DNA of 59,278 nt from DATCDR01 sp036510575 (GTDB lineage Bacteria > Actinomycetota > Acidimicrobiia > Acidimicrobiales > Bog-793), in contig DATCDR010000201.1 of assembly GCA_036510575.1 (NCBI GenBank), positions 1 through 59,278 on the forward strand. Reading direction: 5' to 3'. Shown one piece after another: positions 41,459 through 50,494 of the stretch. Positions within the stretch are counted from its first letter, which is position 1, and the number at the start of each line of letters is the position of its first letter. A program made the translations under genes and the position numbers. The notes under the pieces are model-generated. The model saw only the letters and a list, made by a program, of their open reading frames with translations. It made no database searches and had not been told where the DNA came from.

Positions 41459-43384
41459 ATGGCGCTTCGAATCGAGGACTACGCAATCATCGGTGACACT
41501 ACGACCGCGGCGTTGGTTGGGCGCGACGGTTCAATCGACTGGTTCTGTGCGCCACGCTTCGATTCAGCTGCGAGTTTCGCGGCGCTCGTCGGCGACGAGG
41601 GTGACGGCTTTTGGCGGATTGCGCCAAAAGAGAGCGACAGCGCGGGATCTGGGGCGCCGATGCTCTCCTCGTCGCGGCAGTACGTCCACGACACGCTGGT
41701 CTTACAGACCGAGTTCACCACCTCCACCGGCGTCGTTCGAGTAACCGACTGCATGCCGGTCAACACCCCTTCACCGCAGATCATGCGGATGGTGGAAGGC
41801 GTCTCTGGACGGGTCGATATGCGGATGGACCTCGTCGTCCGCTTTGGCTATGGCGACATCGTTCCGTGGGTGTGGCAACAAAACGGGCTGCTGCTCTTCG
41901 TAGCAGGGCCTGACGCCCTCTCGCTTTGGAGCCCGGTCCACACCCGCGGCGAAGATCTGAGCTCGGTAGCTGAGTTCTCCATCGAAGCAGGCCAGCAAAC
42001 TCCATTTGTGCTGTCGTACTACCCCTCGCACACCGCACCGCCGCACCCTGTCGACGTTGGCTACTCGATAGCGGAGACGACGCGCTGGTGGACGGACTGG
42101 TCGGCGCTCACGACCTGCAAGGAGGGGCCGTGGCGAGATGCGGTCGTCCGCAGTGCCATCACCCTCAAGGCGATGACCTACGCGCCAACAGGCGGGATCG
42201 TCGCCGCGGTAACCACGTCGCTTCCAGAGACGCTTGGGGGCTCCCGGAACTGGGACTACCGATACTGCTGGCTTAGAGATGCGACGCTCACGCTGGCGGC
42301 GCTCAACGCGGCGGGGTTTCACGAAGAAGCGCTTTCGTGGCGAGACTGGTTGCTTCGCGCCGTCGCTGGCGAGCCGTCGAAGTTGCAGATCATGTACGGC
42401 GCCGCTGGCGAGCGATCACTCATTGAGGCCGAGATCGAGTGGCTCGGCGGCTACGAAGGGGCCAAACCCGTTCGGATCGGCAATCAGGCCTCAACGCAGT
42501 ACCAGCTCGACGTCTATGGCGAAGTGATTGGCGCACTCCATGAGTCCCGTCGTTTCGGCATGGACCTCGGCCCCTCGTGGCAGCTCGAACTGATGCTGCT
42601 CGACTTTCTTGAAACCGGTTGGCGTGAACCCGACGACGGTATTTGGGAGGTACGCGGCCCGCGGCGTCACTTCACGCACTCCAAGGTGATGGCGTGGGTG
42701 GCAATGGACCGAGCGGTGAAAGACGTCGAGGAGTTCGGTTTCGAAGGACCAGTCGAGCGCTGGAGGTCGATCCGAGACGAGATCAAGGCCGAGGTCCTCG
42801 AGAAGGGCTTCGACAAGGAGCGAAATACCTTCACGCAGTACTACGGCTCGGACGCCCTCGACGCCAGCGTCCTTATGGTCCCACTCGTCGGCTTCTTGCC
42901 ACCAAAAGACCCCCGGGTCGTCGGGACGGTCGACGCGATCCAAAAGAACCTCTCGCGCGACGGGTTCATCCTCCGATACGACGCGGAGAACGCGAGTGCT
43001 ACCGATGGTCTGGTCGGGCGAGAAGGTGCCTTCCTCGCCTGCTCGTTCTGGATGGTCGACAACCTTGAGATGATCGGCCGTCACGACGAAGCAGTCGAGC
43101 TCTTCGAGAAGCTCCTGGCGCTTCGAAATGACGTCGGACTCCTTTCCGAAGAGTACGACCACGTAACCAAGCGCCAGGTTGGCAACTTTCCCCAGGCGTT
43201 CTCACACATCTCGCTCGTCAACTCCGCGGTGAGCCTCTCGGACCCGTCGCATTGGCAAGACGTCAGCGAGCAGACTCACCGCGCCCGCGCGGAGGGCAAA
43301 GCAGTCGACTCTCCGCCGAAGGTCCGACATAGAAATGCCCGGCTAAAGCGCGAAGCTCGCTGGCGCCACCGGGATGCCCACTAG
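41459..43384 (+). CDS. GH15-family glucosidase (glucoamylase or trehalase)
   Basis: Glycoside hydrolase of family 15, 641 residues, the size of the actinobacterial group that includes trehalases. IEDYAIIGDTTTAALVGRDGSIDWFCAPRFDS begins the beta-sandwich domain. The (alpha/alpha)6 barrel shows GGSRNWDYRYCWLRDATLTLAAL and VRIGNQASTQYQLDVYGEV, and the base Glu region GLLSEEYD. There is no signal peptide, so it acts on cytoplasmic trehalose, maltose or dextrins. It lies 66 bp before a glucose dehydrogenase gene, which would oxidise the released glucose. Confidence 0.92.
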   Translation: MALRIEDYAIIGDTTTAALVGRDGSIDWFCAPRFDSAASFAALVGDEGDGFWRIAPKESDSAGSGAPMLSSSRQYVHDTLVLQTEFTTSTGVVRVTDCMPVNTPSPQIMRMVEGVSGRVDMRMDLVVRFGYGDIVPWVWQQNGLLLFVAGPDALSLWSPVHTRGEDLSSVAEFSIEAGQQTPFVLSYYPSHTAPPHPVDVGYSIAETTRWWTDWSALTTCKEGPWRDAVVRSAITLKAMTYAPTGGIVAAVTTSLPETLGGSRNWDYRYCWLRDATLTLAALNAAGFHEEALSWRDWLLRAVAGEPSKLQIMYGAAGERSLIEAEIEWLGGYEGAKPVRIGNQASTQYQLDVYGEVIGALHESRRFGMDLGPSWQLELMLLDFLETGWREPDDGIWEVRGPRRHFTHSKVMAWVAMDRAVKDVEEFGFEGPVERWRSIRDEIKAEVLEKGFDKERNTFTQYYGSDALDASVLMVPLVGFLPPKDPRVVGTVDAIQKNLSRDGFILRYDAENASATDGLVGREGAFLACSFWMVDNLEMIGRHDEAVELFEKLLALRNDVGLLSEEYDHVTKRQVGNFPQAFSHISLVNSAVSLSDPSHWQDVSEQTHRARAEGKAVDSPPKVRHRNARLKREARWRHRDAH

Positions 43385-43450
43385 GCGATTTCGGTATCTC
43401 GGGATCGAGATCCACGATCAGAGCCCGGTCCAAGAGAAGAGAGAGACCTA

Positions 43451-44500
43451 ATGAAGGCACTTACCGTCCTGCCACTCACCGCCAAGTCCGCCCGCATCGA
43501 CGAAATGGCTGAGCCGAACGTCGCGGATGGCGACGTACTTGTCGAGACGATCGCGGTCGGGATCTGCGGCACGGACCTCGAGATCATCGCCGGAGACTAC
43601 GGCTGGAGCCCACCTGGCGAAGAGCGGCTGGTTCTCGGCCATGAGTCCATCGGCCGCGTCCTCGAAGCACCGAGCGGCGGGACCTTGCACGCGGGTGATC
43701 TCGTCGTTGGCATCGTTCGCCGTCCAGATCCTGTGCCCTGCTACGCGTGCGCCAAGGGCGAATGGGATGCCTGCCGCAACGGCGAGTACACCGAGCACGG
43801 CATCAAGTCGCTGCACGGCTTCATGCGAGAGCGATACCGCGCGGGCACCGACGCGCTGCTAGCTGTCGACGCCAGCCTCTCGCACCGTGGTGTGCTGATG
43901 GAGCCGACGACCATCGTCGCCAAGGCCTGGGAACAGACACTCGCGGCCGGGCACCGCGCGATCTGGGAGCCTGCGAGCGTGACCGTCCTTGGCGCAGGGC
44001 CGATCGGCCTGCTCGCGGCCATGATCGGAAGGCAGCTTGGGTTCGAAATCACGGTCGTCGACCGCGTCGAAGACGGACCAAAGCCCGGTCTCGTAGCGTC
44101 ACTCGGTGCTACCTACCACGCAGGGTCGATCACGGACCTCGCCGACGCCGACATCGTCCTCGAATGCACAGGGGTTCCGAGCCTCATCCCACAAGCCATC
44201 GAGAAGACGGCCAACGGCGGCGTCACCTGCCTCGCCGGCGTCTCGCCGATCGGTTCCAACCTCACCTTCGATCTCGGCGCGCTCGCTCGGGAGATGGTGC
44301 TCGAAAACAAGGCGGTCATCGGCTCGGTGAACGCGAATCGGCGCCACTACGAGGCCGCTGCAGCGGCGCTCGCCAAGGCCGACCAGAGCTGGCTCGACGG
44401 ACTCATCACGAGAAGCGTCCCGCTCGAGGAGTTCGCCACCGCATTCGTGCACGGCGACAACGACGTCAAGGTCGTGCTCGCGCTCCCGGCTACGGCCTAA
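43451..44500 (+). CDS. glucose 1-dehydrogenase-like zinc alcohol dehydrogenase
   Basis: Medium-chain dehydrogenase of 349 residues, related to the archaeal glucose dehydrogenases. Catalytic zinc ligands are in VGICGTDLEIIAGDYG and LGHESIGRV; a structural-zinc-like region is CYACAKGEWDAC, with fewer Cys than the usual four. MEPTTIVAKAWEQ and VTVLGAGPIGLLAAMIGRQLG form the cofactor domain. With the GH15 gene upstream it makes a two-step route from a glucoside to gluconolactone without phosphorylation. The ATG follows GAAGAGAGAGACCTA. Confidence 0.88.
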   Translation: MKALTVLPLTAKSARIDEMAEPNVADGDVLVETIAVGICGTDLEIIAGDYGWSPPGEERLVLGHESIGRVLEAPSGGTLHAGDLVVGIVRRPDPVPCYACAKGEWDACRNGEYTEHGIKSLHGFMRERYRAGTDALLAVDASLSHRGVLMEPTTIVAKAWEQTLAAGHRAIWEPASVTVLGAGPIGLLAAMIGRQLGFEITVVDRVEDGPKPGLVASLGATYHAGSITDLADADIVLECTGVPSLIPQAIEKTANGGVTCLAGVSPIGSNLTFDLGALAREMVLENKAVIGSVNANRRHYEAAAAALAKADQSWLDGLITRSVPLEEFATAFVHGDNDVKVVLALPATA

Positions 44501-44512
44501 CGCGCCAGTCGC

Positions 44513-45292
44513 TCAGCTCTGGTCGAAAAGCGTTCGAAGCTCGTCCAAACTGACGGCACCGTCGACACTCACGTTGGCGGGGGTGTGCGCCGGATCCAAT
44601 CGGCCCGAAATCAGGCGGAGGAGCGCTTCGCCTGGGATCGCCACGCTTCCGTCGGCCGCGGATCCGTCATCGATCGTCACCGCCTCCGGCTCGATCGAAA
44701 GCGCGAAGCGCTGATCTGGCTCGACCGTTCTCACCTCGAGGCGAACCGGCGCTGCGGCCGGCTTGGCACCATGAGCGGACCGTCCGATCCGATCGGGAAC
44801 GCGTCCAACAAGTAGCGCAGTCGCCGGTGGGAAGACGACCGCAGCGGGGTCGTTCATCACCGCGATGTCCCACGTGTGCACCGCATGCTCGAACAGGCGC
44901 ATCGCGATGTAGCCCGACGCATCGAGCTCACGACCCATCATCGGCACCCGCAACGCATCAAGCTCGGTGTCGTCAAGGCTCTCCCACTTAGCGATGTAGG
45001 CAGCATCAGATAGCAGCGAGTCGCTCGCTTGTGCCTCCGGGCTCTTCGCGTTCCACACGTCCCAAATCTCGACATATCGCTCGCGATCTGGCGGAGGTCC
45101 ACCAGCGAGTGCTGCGTTCAAGTTGAGCAGCCCGATCTCGGCGCCGCTTCCAAGGTGCGACAGCACCTGCGCGATCGCCCAGTCCGAGCAGTAGGAGGGA
45201 TCTGTCACCGCGCCCGCTGCCGCGACGACCTCCTTCAGGTTCGAGTGGGACGCAGCCAGCGTCTCAACGGCGCTGCGATGTCCTTCTGTCAT
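44513..45292 (-). CDS. maleylpyruvate isomerase family mycothiol-dependent enzyme
   Basis: DinB-like four-helix protein with an added C-terminal domain, 259 residues. The N-terminal part VTDPSYCSDWAIAQVLSHLGSGAEI holds the metal-binding His, and HAVHTWDIAVMNDP the second His; the C-terminal domain is SCP2-like. Family members use mycothiol as a cofactor, which supports an actinobacterial host. GGGGGA before the ATG is a good ribosome site. It is convergent with the glucose dehydrogenase, 12 bp apart. The reaction (isomerisation or conjugation) is unknown. Confidence 0.88.
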   Translation of the reverse strand: MTEGHRSAVETLAASHSNLKEVVAAAGAVTDPSYCSDWAIAQVLSHLGSGAEIGLLNLNAALAGGPPPDRERYVEIWDVWNAKSPEAQASDSLLSDAAYIAKWESLDDTELDALRVPMMGRELDASGYIAMRLFEHAVHTWDIAVMNDPAAVVFPPATALLVGRVPDRIGRSAHGAKPAAAPVRLEVRTVEPDQRFALSIEPEAVTIDDGSAADGSVAIPGEALLRLISGRLDPAHTPANVSVDGAVSLDELRTLFDQS

Positions 45293-45542
45293 GACGATCC
45301 CCCATCTGCGCGCGCCATCGGATCAGGCGCTTTCGGGCAGGCTACCCGCGATCATCTAGAGCAGGTCACGACCCGTTCGCCCGATAGCGGCTGGCGACGA
45401 CCCGTTGAGCCAACGAGGCGAGGAGTCTCCCTCGCCGGTCACAAACGGCCGCGCCCTAAACAGAGGGGACCTGGCCAGGCCGTCCCGGTATCGCCGCGGG
45501 CGGAGGGCTCGGCCCGACGTGATGCCGGGCCGGCCCTTCACG

Positions 45543-45627
45543 CGGAGGAGGTGGGATTTGAACCCACGGACCCTTGCAGGTCAACGGTTTTCGAGACCGT
45601 CCGATTCGGCCGCTCTCGCACTCCTCC
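45543..45627 (-). tRNA. tRNA-Ser(CGA)
   Basis: 85-nt class II tRNA with a long variable arm. The 7-bp acceptor stem pairs GGAGGAG with CTCCTCC, discriminator G. Anticodon stem-loop ACGGT-CTCGAAA-ACCGT gives CGA, reading UCG. The T arm has GTGGG-TTCAAAT-CCCAC. CCA is not encoded. Confidence 0.95.
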
Positions 45628-45655
45628 GCCCGCAAAGGTAGTTGACGCGTCTCGC

Positions 45656-46138
45656 TCAGATTCCAGGACCGGGCAGGTCGCGGGGGCTCCGACTACGAAG
45701 CGATGCAAAGAACGCGCTGAGCTGCCCCGATGCTTCCTGCTCCAACACCCCACCGGAGGTCGCAATCTCGCGACCCATGCGGGGATCGGCGAGAAGGTTG
45801 TAACGCGAACCGCATGCACCGGCCTTCGGATCGAATGCCGCGAATACGAGCCGCCCGAGGCCGGCTACAAGCAGCGCTCCCGCGCACATCGCGCATGGCT
45901 CGAGCGTCACGACGAGCACGCAGTCCCCAAGCTCGAAACGACCAAACGATGCCGTGGCGGCGCGAATCGCAAGGATCTCGGCATGCGCGGTCGGGTCGGA
46001 TCGGAGCTCGCGCTCATTGTGAGCCTGCGCTACGACCTCGTCTCCACACAGCACAACTGCTCCAACTGGAACGTCACCCATCAGCGGTGACAGCTCTGCT
46101 TCTGCGAGCGCTACCCGCATCGCCGCTACGTCGTCCAC
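45656..46138 (-). CDS. tadA: tRNA-specific adenosine deaminase
   Basis: Deaminates A34 of tRNA-Arg to inosine, 160 residues. The zinc site is HAEILAIRAA (His and the catalytic Glu) and EPCAMCAGALL (two Cys). DVPVGAVVLCGDEVVAQAHN and KAGACGSRYNLLADPR are further TadA signatures. The GTG start follows GGTGGAGGAACC. It is next to the tRNA-Ser gene, a common place for TadA. A cytidine/dCMP deaminase is less likely because of the KAGA(C)GS segment. Confidence 0.92.
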   Translation of the reverse strand: MDDVAAMRVALAEAELSPLMGDVPVGAVVLCGDEVVAQAHNERELRSDPTAHAEILAIRAATASFGRFELGDCVLVVTLEPCAMCAGALLVAGLGRLVFAAFDPKAGACGSRYNLLADPRMGREIATSGGVLEQEASGQLSAFFASLRSRSPRDLPGPGI

Positions 46139-46166
46139 GGTTCCTCCACCACTCTTTTGTCCACGA

Positions 46167-47459
46167 CTAACCCTTCAATGCCGCGTTGGTCGCCCGCATC
46201 GAAAGTGCCACACCGGAACGGGTAAGGAGCGCCAAAAACGCGAGAGCGGCGATCACGACTGCCATCGGAAGTGCACTCGTCGTGCCGAAGGCACCAACTA
46301 GTGGCGCGCACGCCGCGCCGATCAGGAACTGGAGTACGCCGAGGAGTCCGCTCGCGCTGCCGGCGATGTGGGGATACTCCGCCATCGCCAACGCGGTCGC
46401 CGATGGCATCACGACGCCAACTGCCGAGACGGCTACGAACAACGACGGTAGTACTCCGGCGAGCCCGAAATGCGCTGTCACCGAGACGACTAGACCCGCG
46501 GCACCAACTCCAGAGGCCCACACGCCCGACGACAGCAGCCGCGCCGGACCGAGCCGCGCGGCGGCCACGGAGCTGATCTGACTCGCTGCGACGATCCCCG
46601 CGGCATTCGCCGCGAATATCAAGGAGAAGACCTGCGGTGAGAGGTGAAAGATGTTCTCGATGACAAACGAGCCGCCGGAGATGTAGGCGAACATAGCGCC
46701 GATCACGAAGCCAGCGACCAGCGCGTAGCCCATGAACGAGGTGTCCTTAGCGAGCACCACGAACGACTCGACGGTGGCTTTCAGCCCACCGGTGCTGCGC
46801 GCCGTGACCGGGTGAGTCTCGCTGAGGAGCAATGCGCCGGCTACGAAGAGCACCACTCCGGCCAGCCCGAGCACGACGAAGATGAGCCGCCAACTTCCTA
46901 CCCGAAGAAGTTGGGCGCCGAGAACCGGGGCGACTGCGGGAAAGAATCCATTCACGATCTGCAACATCGAAAAAAGACGTACCGCTTCGGCTCCCGAACG
47001 CAGGTCTCGCACCATCGCCCTCGAGATCACGATCCCCGCCGCGCCGGCGGCGCCTTGTACGAAGCGGAGCGTCGTAAAGAGCCATAGCGACGTCGCGACT
47101 GCGCAAGCGAACGAAGCGATCACGTACAACCCGACGCCGACCAGCATCGGACGCAGGCGTCCGACTCGATCGCTCAACGGCCCGATGACAACCTGGCCAA
47201 GCGCGAGCCCGACAAGGCATGCGGTGAGAGTTAGCTGCGCGGCCGACGCCGACGAACCGAAGTGTCGTTGCAGCGCCGGCAGTCCAGGGAGGTACATGTC
47301 AATCGAGAGCGGAGCGAAGCCGCTGAGTGCGCCAATTACGACGACGACTCGCAGCGGCAACTTCTCTTCGGCTTGCAGCTGAAGCTCCTGATGGATCGGT
47401 CTCTCCTCGCCGTTCGACCTGATTTGGGGCGCTTCGCACGCTACCGTCGCTTCGTACAC
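46167..47459 (-). CDS. Bcr/CflA-type MFS drug exporter
   Basis: 12-TM MFS transporter, 430 residues from the GTG at 47459. APLSIDMYLPGLPALQRHFG is the Bcr/CflA TM1 signature; GQVVIGPLSDRVGRLRPML is motif A; FVQGAAGAAGIVISRAMVRDL is the conserved TM4-5 loop. The frame stays open to 47654, but those residues would overlap the divergent DoxX-Rieske gene; the GTG at 47459 follows a G-rich stretch and leaves a 43-bp divergent promoter region. Substrates may be bicyclomycin, chloramphenicol or sulfonamides by family knowledge. Confidence 0.9.
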   Translation of the reverse strand: MYEATVACEAPQIRSNGEERPIHQELQLQAEEKLPLRVVVVIGALSGFAPLSIDMYLPGLPALQRHFGSSASAAQLTLTACLVGLALGQVVIGPLSDRVGRLRPMLVGVGLYVIASFACAVATSLWLFTTLRFVQGAAGAAGIVISRAMVRDLRSGAEAVRLFSMLQIVNGFFPAVAPVLGAQLLRVGSWRLIFVVLGLAGVVLFVAGALLLSETHPVTARSTGGLKATVESFVVLAKDTSFMGYALVAGFVIGAMFAYISGGSFVIENIFHLSPQVFSLIFAANAAGIVAASQISSVAAARLGPARLLSSGVWASGVGAAGLVVSVTAHFGLAGVLPSLFVAVSAVGVVMPSATALAMAEYPHIAGSASGLLGVLQFLIGAACAPLVGAFGTTSALPMAVVIAALAFLALLTRSGVALSMRATNAALKG

Positions 47460-47502
47460 ACCCTCTTCTTGTCCCCCCTCGAATCGCAACAAGGACAGTC
47501 CG

Positions 47503-48546
47503 ATGCCTGCAGTAGGTGAAAACGACACGATGCGGTCGCGGGCTACGGCGGTACTCAAAACACCAGGTGGGACGCTGTTACTGCTCCGCGGTTTCCTCGG
47601 CATCACCTTCACGTTCGCCGGTCTCGAGAAACTCTCGAACCCCGATTTCTTCAAGACCAGCGCGCCCGCGTCATTTGCCGCACAGGTGCGCGGCGCGATC
47701 TTGACGAGCCCGCTTCACGGCGCCCTTCGACCGGCTCTCCATGCGCCGGTACTCGTCGCGCTACTCGTCGCCTTCGGCGAACTTGCTGTCGGTCTCGGAA
47801 CGCTGGTCGGCCTTTTCGGGAGAGTCGCCGGAACCGGCGGAGCGCTGCTTTCGCTCTCGTTCTTTCTCACCGTCAGCTTTCACGACAGTCCGTACTACTA
47901 CGGCGCTGACATCGTGTTCCTATTCGCCTGGACACCGTTTCTCCTCGGCGGCTCCGGCGAATTCTCCCTCGATGCGGTGCTCGCGCGCGTTGGGACATCG
48001 GCCGCTCGTGTGGGCGATAGCGCCATCGATCGCCGAACCGCGCTCCGAAGGACAAGCGTGGCGGGCGGGCTCGGAGCTTTCGCCCTCACGCTCGGGGCCG
48101 TGGACAACGTGCTCGGCTCGCATTTCTCGAAGTCCTCCGCCACAGCCAGTTCAGCCACCACGACCACGAGCACCTCCTCCCCCGACACTTCGACTTCTAG
48201 ACCCACCGAGGGCACCCCTACGACCGCTGCACCTTCGGGAACCGAAATCGGACTCGCCTCGGCGATCCCAATCGGCGGCGTGCTCGCATTCACTTGTCAG
48301 GCCCAGGGCATACCGGCCTACTGCGTCCACAAGAGCGCCGGCGACTTCGTTGCGTTCTCCGCGATCTGTACCCATGCTGGCTGCACCGTCGGCTTCGACC
48401 AGTCAGCTACGAGATTCGTTTGCCCCTGCCACGGGTCGATCTACAACGCTTCGACGGGCGCCGTGATATCGGGTCCAGCGCCGCTCCCGCTTCCGTCAAT
48501 CGGCGTACAACTCTCAGCGAGCGGCGAGCTCTACGCGACCGACTAG
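47503..48546 (+). CDS. DoxX-Rieske fusion membrane redox protein
   Basis: 347 residues. The N-terminal half is a DoxX/DoxD-like four-TM domain (GFLGITFTFAGLEKLSNPDFF and LVALLVAFGELAVGLGTLVGLFG). Then comes a Tat-like segment RRTALRRTSVAGGLGAFALTLG (about 178-200), which could place the rest outside the cell. A Ser/Thr-rich linker leads to a high-potential type Rieske domain with CTHAGCTVGF and CPCHGSIYN, including the two extra Cys that form a disulfide. A role in quinol or sulfur-compound oxidation, as for thiosulfate:quinone oxidoreductase DoxD, is inferred. AAGGA lies before the ATG. Confidence 0.88.
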   Translation: MPAVGENDTMRSRATAVLKTPGGTLLLLRGFLGITFTFAGLEKLSNPDFFKTSAPASFAAQVRGAILTSPLHGALRPALHAPVLVALLVAFGELAVGLGTLVGLFGRVAGTGGALLSLSFFLTVSFHDSPYYYGADIVFLFAWTPFLLGGSGEFSLDAVLARVGTSAARVGDSAIDRRTALRRTSVAGGLGAFALTLGAVDNVLGSHFSKSSATASSATTTTSTSSPDTSTSRPTEGTPTTAAPSGTEIGLASAIPIGGVLAFTCQAQGIPAYCVHKSAGDFVAFSAICTHAGCTVGFDQSATRFVCPCHGSIYNASTGAVISGPAPLPLPSIGVQLSASGELYATD

Positions 48547-48742
48547 CGCACGGTCAAGTGGGTGCGTCCAACAAGCGGCTGCCACACGGGCATTCGGCGC
48601 TGAATCTCTCCAGCTGAGCGCAGGACTGGCTATCGCCAAGGCGCTCGCCGCGCGGCGCGGGGTGATCGTGGTGAGACAGTCAACGGCGTCGCGTCCGCAG
48701 CAGAGAAATCTCTCCGAGCGATGCCGGGAGGGCAGTACGCGG

Positions 48743-48827
48743 CGGAGGAGGTGGGATTCGAACCCACGGTCCCTTGCAGGACACACGATTTCCAGTCGTG
48801 CCGATTCGGCCGCTCTCGCACTCCTCC
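48743..48827 (-). tRNA. tRNA-Ser(GGA)
   Basis: 85-nt class II tRNA. The same acceptor stem as the other tRNA-Ser gene (GGAGGAG with CTCCTCC). Anticodon stem-loop CACGA-CTGGAAA-TCGTG gives GGA, reading UCC and UCU. Long variable arm and GTGGG-TTCGAAT-CCCAC T arm are intact. Confidence 0.95.
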
Positions 48828-48858
48828 TTGGAGCAATGAGACGCTACTCGGTAGTGGG

Positions 48859-49611
48859 TCACTTTGATCCCACCAGGACGCTCTGATGCGGTTGCCCGCT
48901 GCCGCCTTGACGCTTCATCGGCGATGACTGAGGATCCAGTCGGTGCTCGCCTCCACGCCCATTTTTCGTCTCCGACCTCCCGCCGGCGACGTTTGCTGCC
49001 AGTCCCGCCAGATTGCGCGCTGCGTTGACGTCTCGGTCGACGTCGAGACCACACTCACAGCGATAGCGCCGTTCAGCTAGGGCGAGCTTGGCTCTCACAT
49101 GCCCACAGGACGAACAGCGCTTGCTTGATGGAAAATGTCGGTCCGCTATGACGAGCTTTCCGCCGCGCCAGGCGAGTCTTGTAGGTGATCTGGCGACGGA
49201 ACTCACCAGGTGCGACGTCGAGGATCGCTCGGTTGAGGCCGGCCTTGGCGCTCCTGCCGTTTCGTGCGTAGCTCCCGTCGCCGTTTTGCACCGCTAGCGG
49301 GGATCTCGTCATGCCTACCACGTTCAGGTCTTCGAGCACGACCGCCCGATAGCTTGCAGCGAGGCGACTGGAGAGCTGGTGCAGTGCATCGGCGCGACAA
49401 GTTCGAACTCTGCGATGGACTCGGGCGAGACGTCGCTTAGCGTCTCTTCGACGATTCGAGCCGCGCTCTCGACGCGAGAGTTCACGCTGCAAGCGTGCCA
49501 TCTTTCGCGCGTAGCGGTTAAGGGCTCTCGGGTTCTCCACCACCTTCCCGGTTGACAGCGCGGAGAGAAACTTCACGCCGAGATCGACGCCGACGGCGGC
49601 TAAGTCCGATT
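48859..49611 (-). pseudogene. TnpB (IS200/IS605 OrfB) C-terminal remnant with frameshift
   Basis: Middle and C-terminal part of an RNA-guided TnpB nuclease. The RuvC-I strand reads DLAAVGVDLGVKFLSALSTG, then VVLEDLNVVGM (RuvC-II Glu). After ITYKTRLA the frame breaks near 49160-49180; the other frame continues WRGGKLVIADRHFPSSKRCSSCG, the zinc-finger C-x2-C pairs and DVDRDVNAARNLA (RuvC-III Asp). One base would restore it. The N-terminal part is separated by an IS30-type fragment, so the gene is dead. It lies beside tRNA-Ser(GGA). Confidence 0.9.
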
Positions 49612-49823
49612 GTGATCTCCTCCCGGTGCTGCATCGTCACGCGGCCCGCTGAAGGGACCCAGGCCACCGGCACCGCGCGGTGACCGAGCAGGCCGTGGCC
49701 GATCTTCCATGCCCCGTTGACCGACGCGCCCACAGCGCGGGCGGTCTCTTGCCATTTCAATCCAGCGCTTCGAAGGCGGAGGACCATCTGCACTTGCTCA
49801 CGCGTCAGGTACTTCGGCAACAA
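49612..49823 (-). pseudogene. IS30-family transposase N-terminal remnant
   Basis: A TTG-started frame with LTREQVQMVLRLRSAGLKWQ and ETARAVGASVNGAWKIGHG (first HTH), then WVPSAGRVTMQHREEITIGLS, which matches the RxLSxxEREEI-GL phrase of IS30 transposases. Homology stops exactly there and TnpB homology begins, so the rest of the IS30 gene (DDE domain) is missing. The fragment replaces about 120-130 residues of TnpB between its N-terminal domain and RuvC-I. Confidence 0.7.
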
Positions 49824-49887
49824 CGATCTCCGTGGCTCATCCCGACTATCGTCGGTGACTCACCGCGGCTGTGCGCGGACCCCTTGA

Positions 49888-50210
49888 ATTCGCCCGCTTA
49901 GCCCTGACTCGTAGGCGAACTTGGAGTTCTCGCTCCACCACGGCGCGACTGCGTTCTTGGTCGTATTCCACTCCTGGCGAAGCGAGATCATCGACCAGGG
50001 CACCGAAACGGTGTTCGCGAGCGCTTTCGCGTCCTCGTCCGACAACAGCTCGCGAAATGCGGCCTCGCGGATTCGCGACTGCTCGCCGAGGCGATCTTTT
50101 ACGAGGGCAAGGCGCCAGTTGTAGACAAAGCGCGAGGCTCCGCAGTGCGACGCGAATCGGGATCTGACGGCGTTATTGGGATCCAGTTCGAAGCGGAAGG
50201 CCTGATGCAC
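49888..50210 (-). pseudogene. TnpB N-terminal remnant
   Basis: Starts MHQAFRFELDPNNAVRSRFASHCGASRFVYNWRLALV-like, the typical TnpB beginning, and continues to VPWSMISLRQEWNTTKNAVAPWW and SKFAYESGLSG. The normal next phrase (a helix before the arginine-rich DNA/RNA-binding part) is absent; the frame runs out at a stop near 49860. The missing part is where the IS30 fragment lies. It belongs to the same original gene as the RuvC part at 48859-49611. Confidence 0.85.
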
Positions 50211-50287
50211 GAGCCCGCGGCGATCCTACGAATGAGGTGTGACGGTCGAATTTGACCCACTACCCGCTACTCTTTCTCACGTGCTCG

Positions 50288-50411
50288 ACGGCGAGCGCAG
50301 TGGCCGGGTTCTGCGCAACAGAACCCCGTGAACCGGGTCAGGGTCGGAAGGCAGCAGCTCTCAGCGGATAGCTCTGGGTGCCGCAGGGGACCTGGCTGCT
50401 GCGCTCGCCGG
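50288..50411 (+). ncRNA. ffs: signal recognition particle RNA (small bacterial type)
   Basis: The terminal helix pairs CGGCGAGCGCAG (50289-50300) with CTGCGCTCGCCG (50399-50410). Inside are the conserved domain IV elements: GGTCAGGGTCGGAAGGCAGCAG on one side and GGGTGCCGCAGGGGACCTGG on the other, binding the Ffh M domain. It lies just upstream of dnaX, a conserved arrangement. Confidence 0.93.
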
Positions 50412-50482
50412 CGAGTCACCAACACCAGGCGCGGCGGTCGAAATTGCGACCCGAACCGCTACCTACTGAGACAGGCTGGCCG

Positions 50483-50488
50483 TAGGCT
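50483..50488 (+). promoter_or_regulatory. -10 box of dnaX (leaderless)
   Basis: TAGGCT, 6 nt (CCCTAC) before the GTG at 50495. Confidence 0.6.
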
Positions 50489-50494
50489 CCCTAC

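Noticed and set aside
45540..48830. The near-identical ends of the two tRNA-Ser genes as att sites flanking an island (45543 and 48743)
   Set aside because: The identity is explained by both being tRNA-Ser with the same acceptor and T arms; the genes between (tadA, exporter, DoxX-Rieske) include no integrase.
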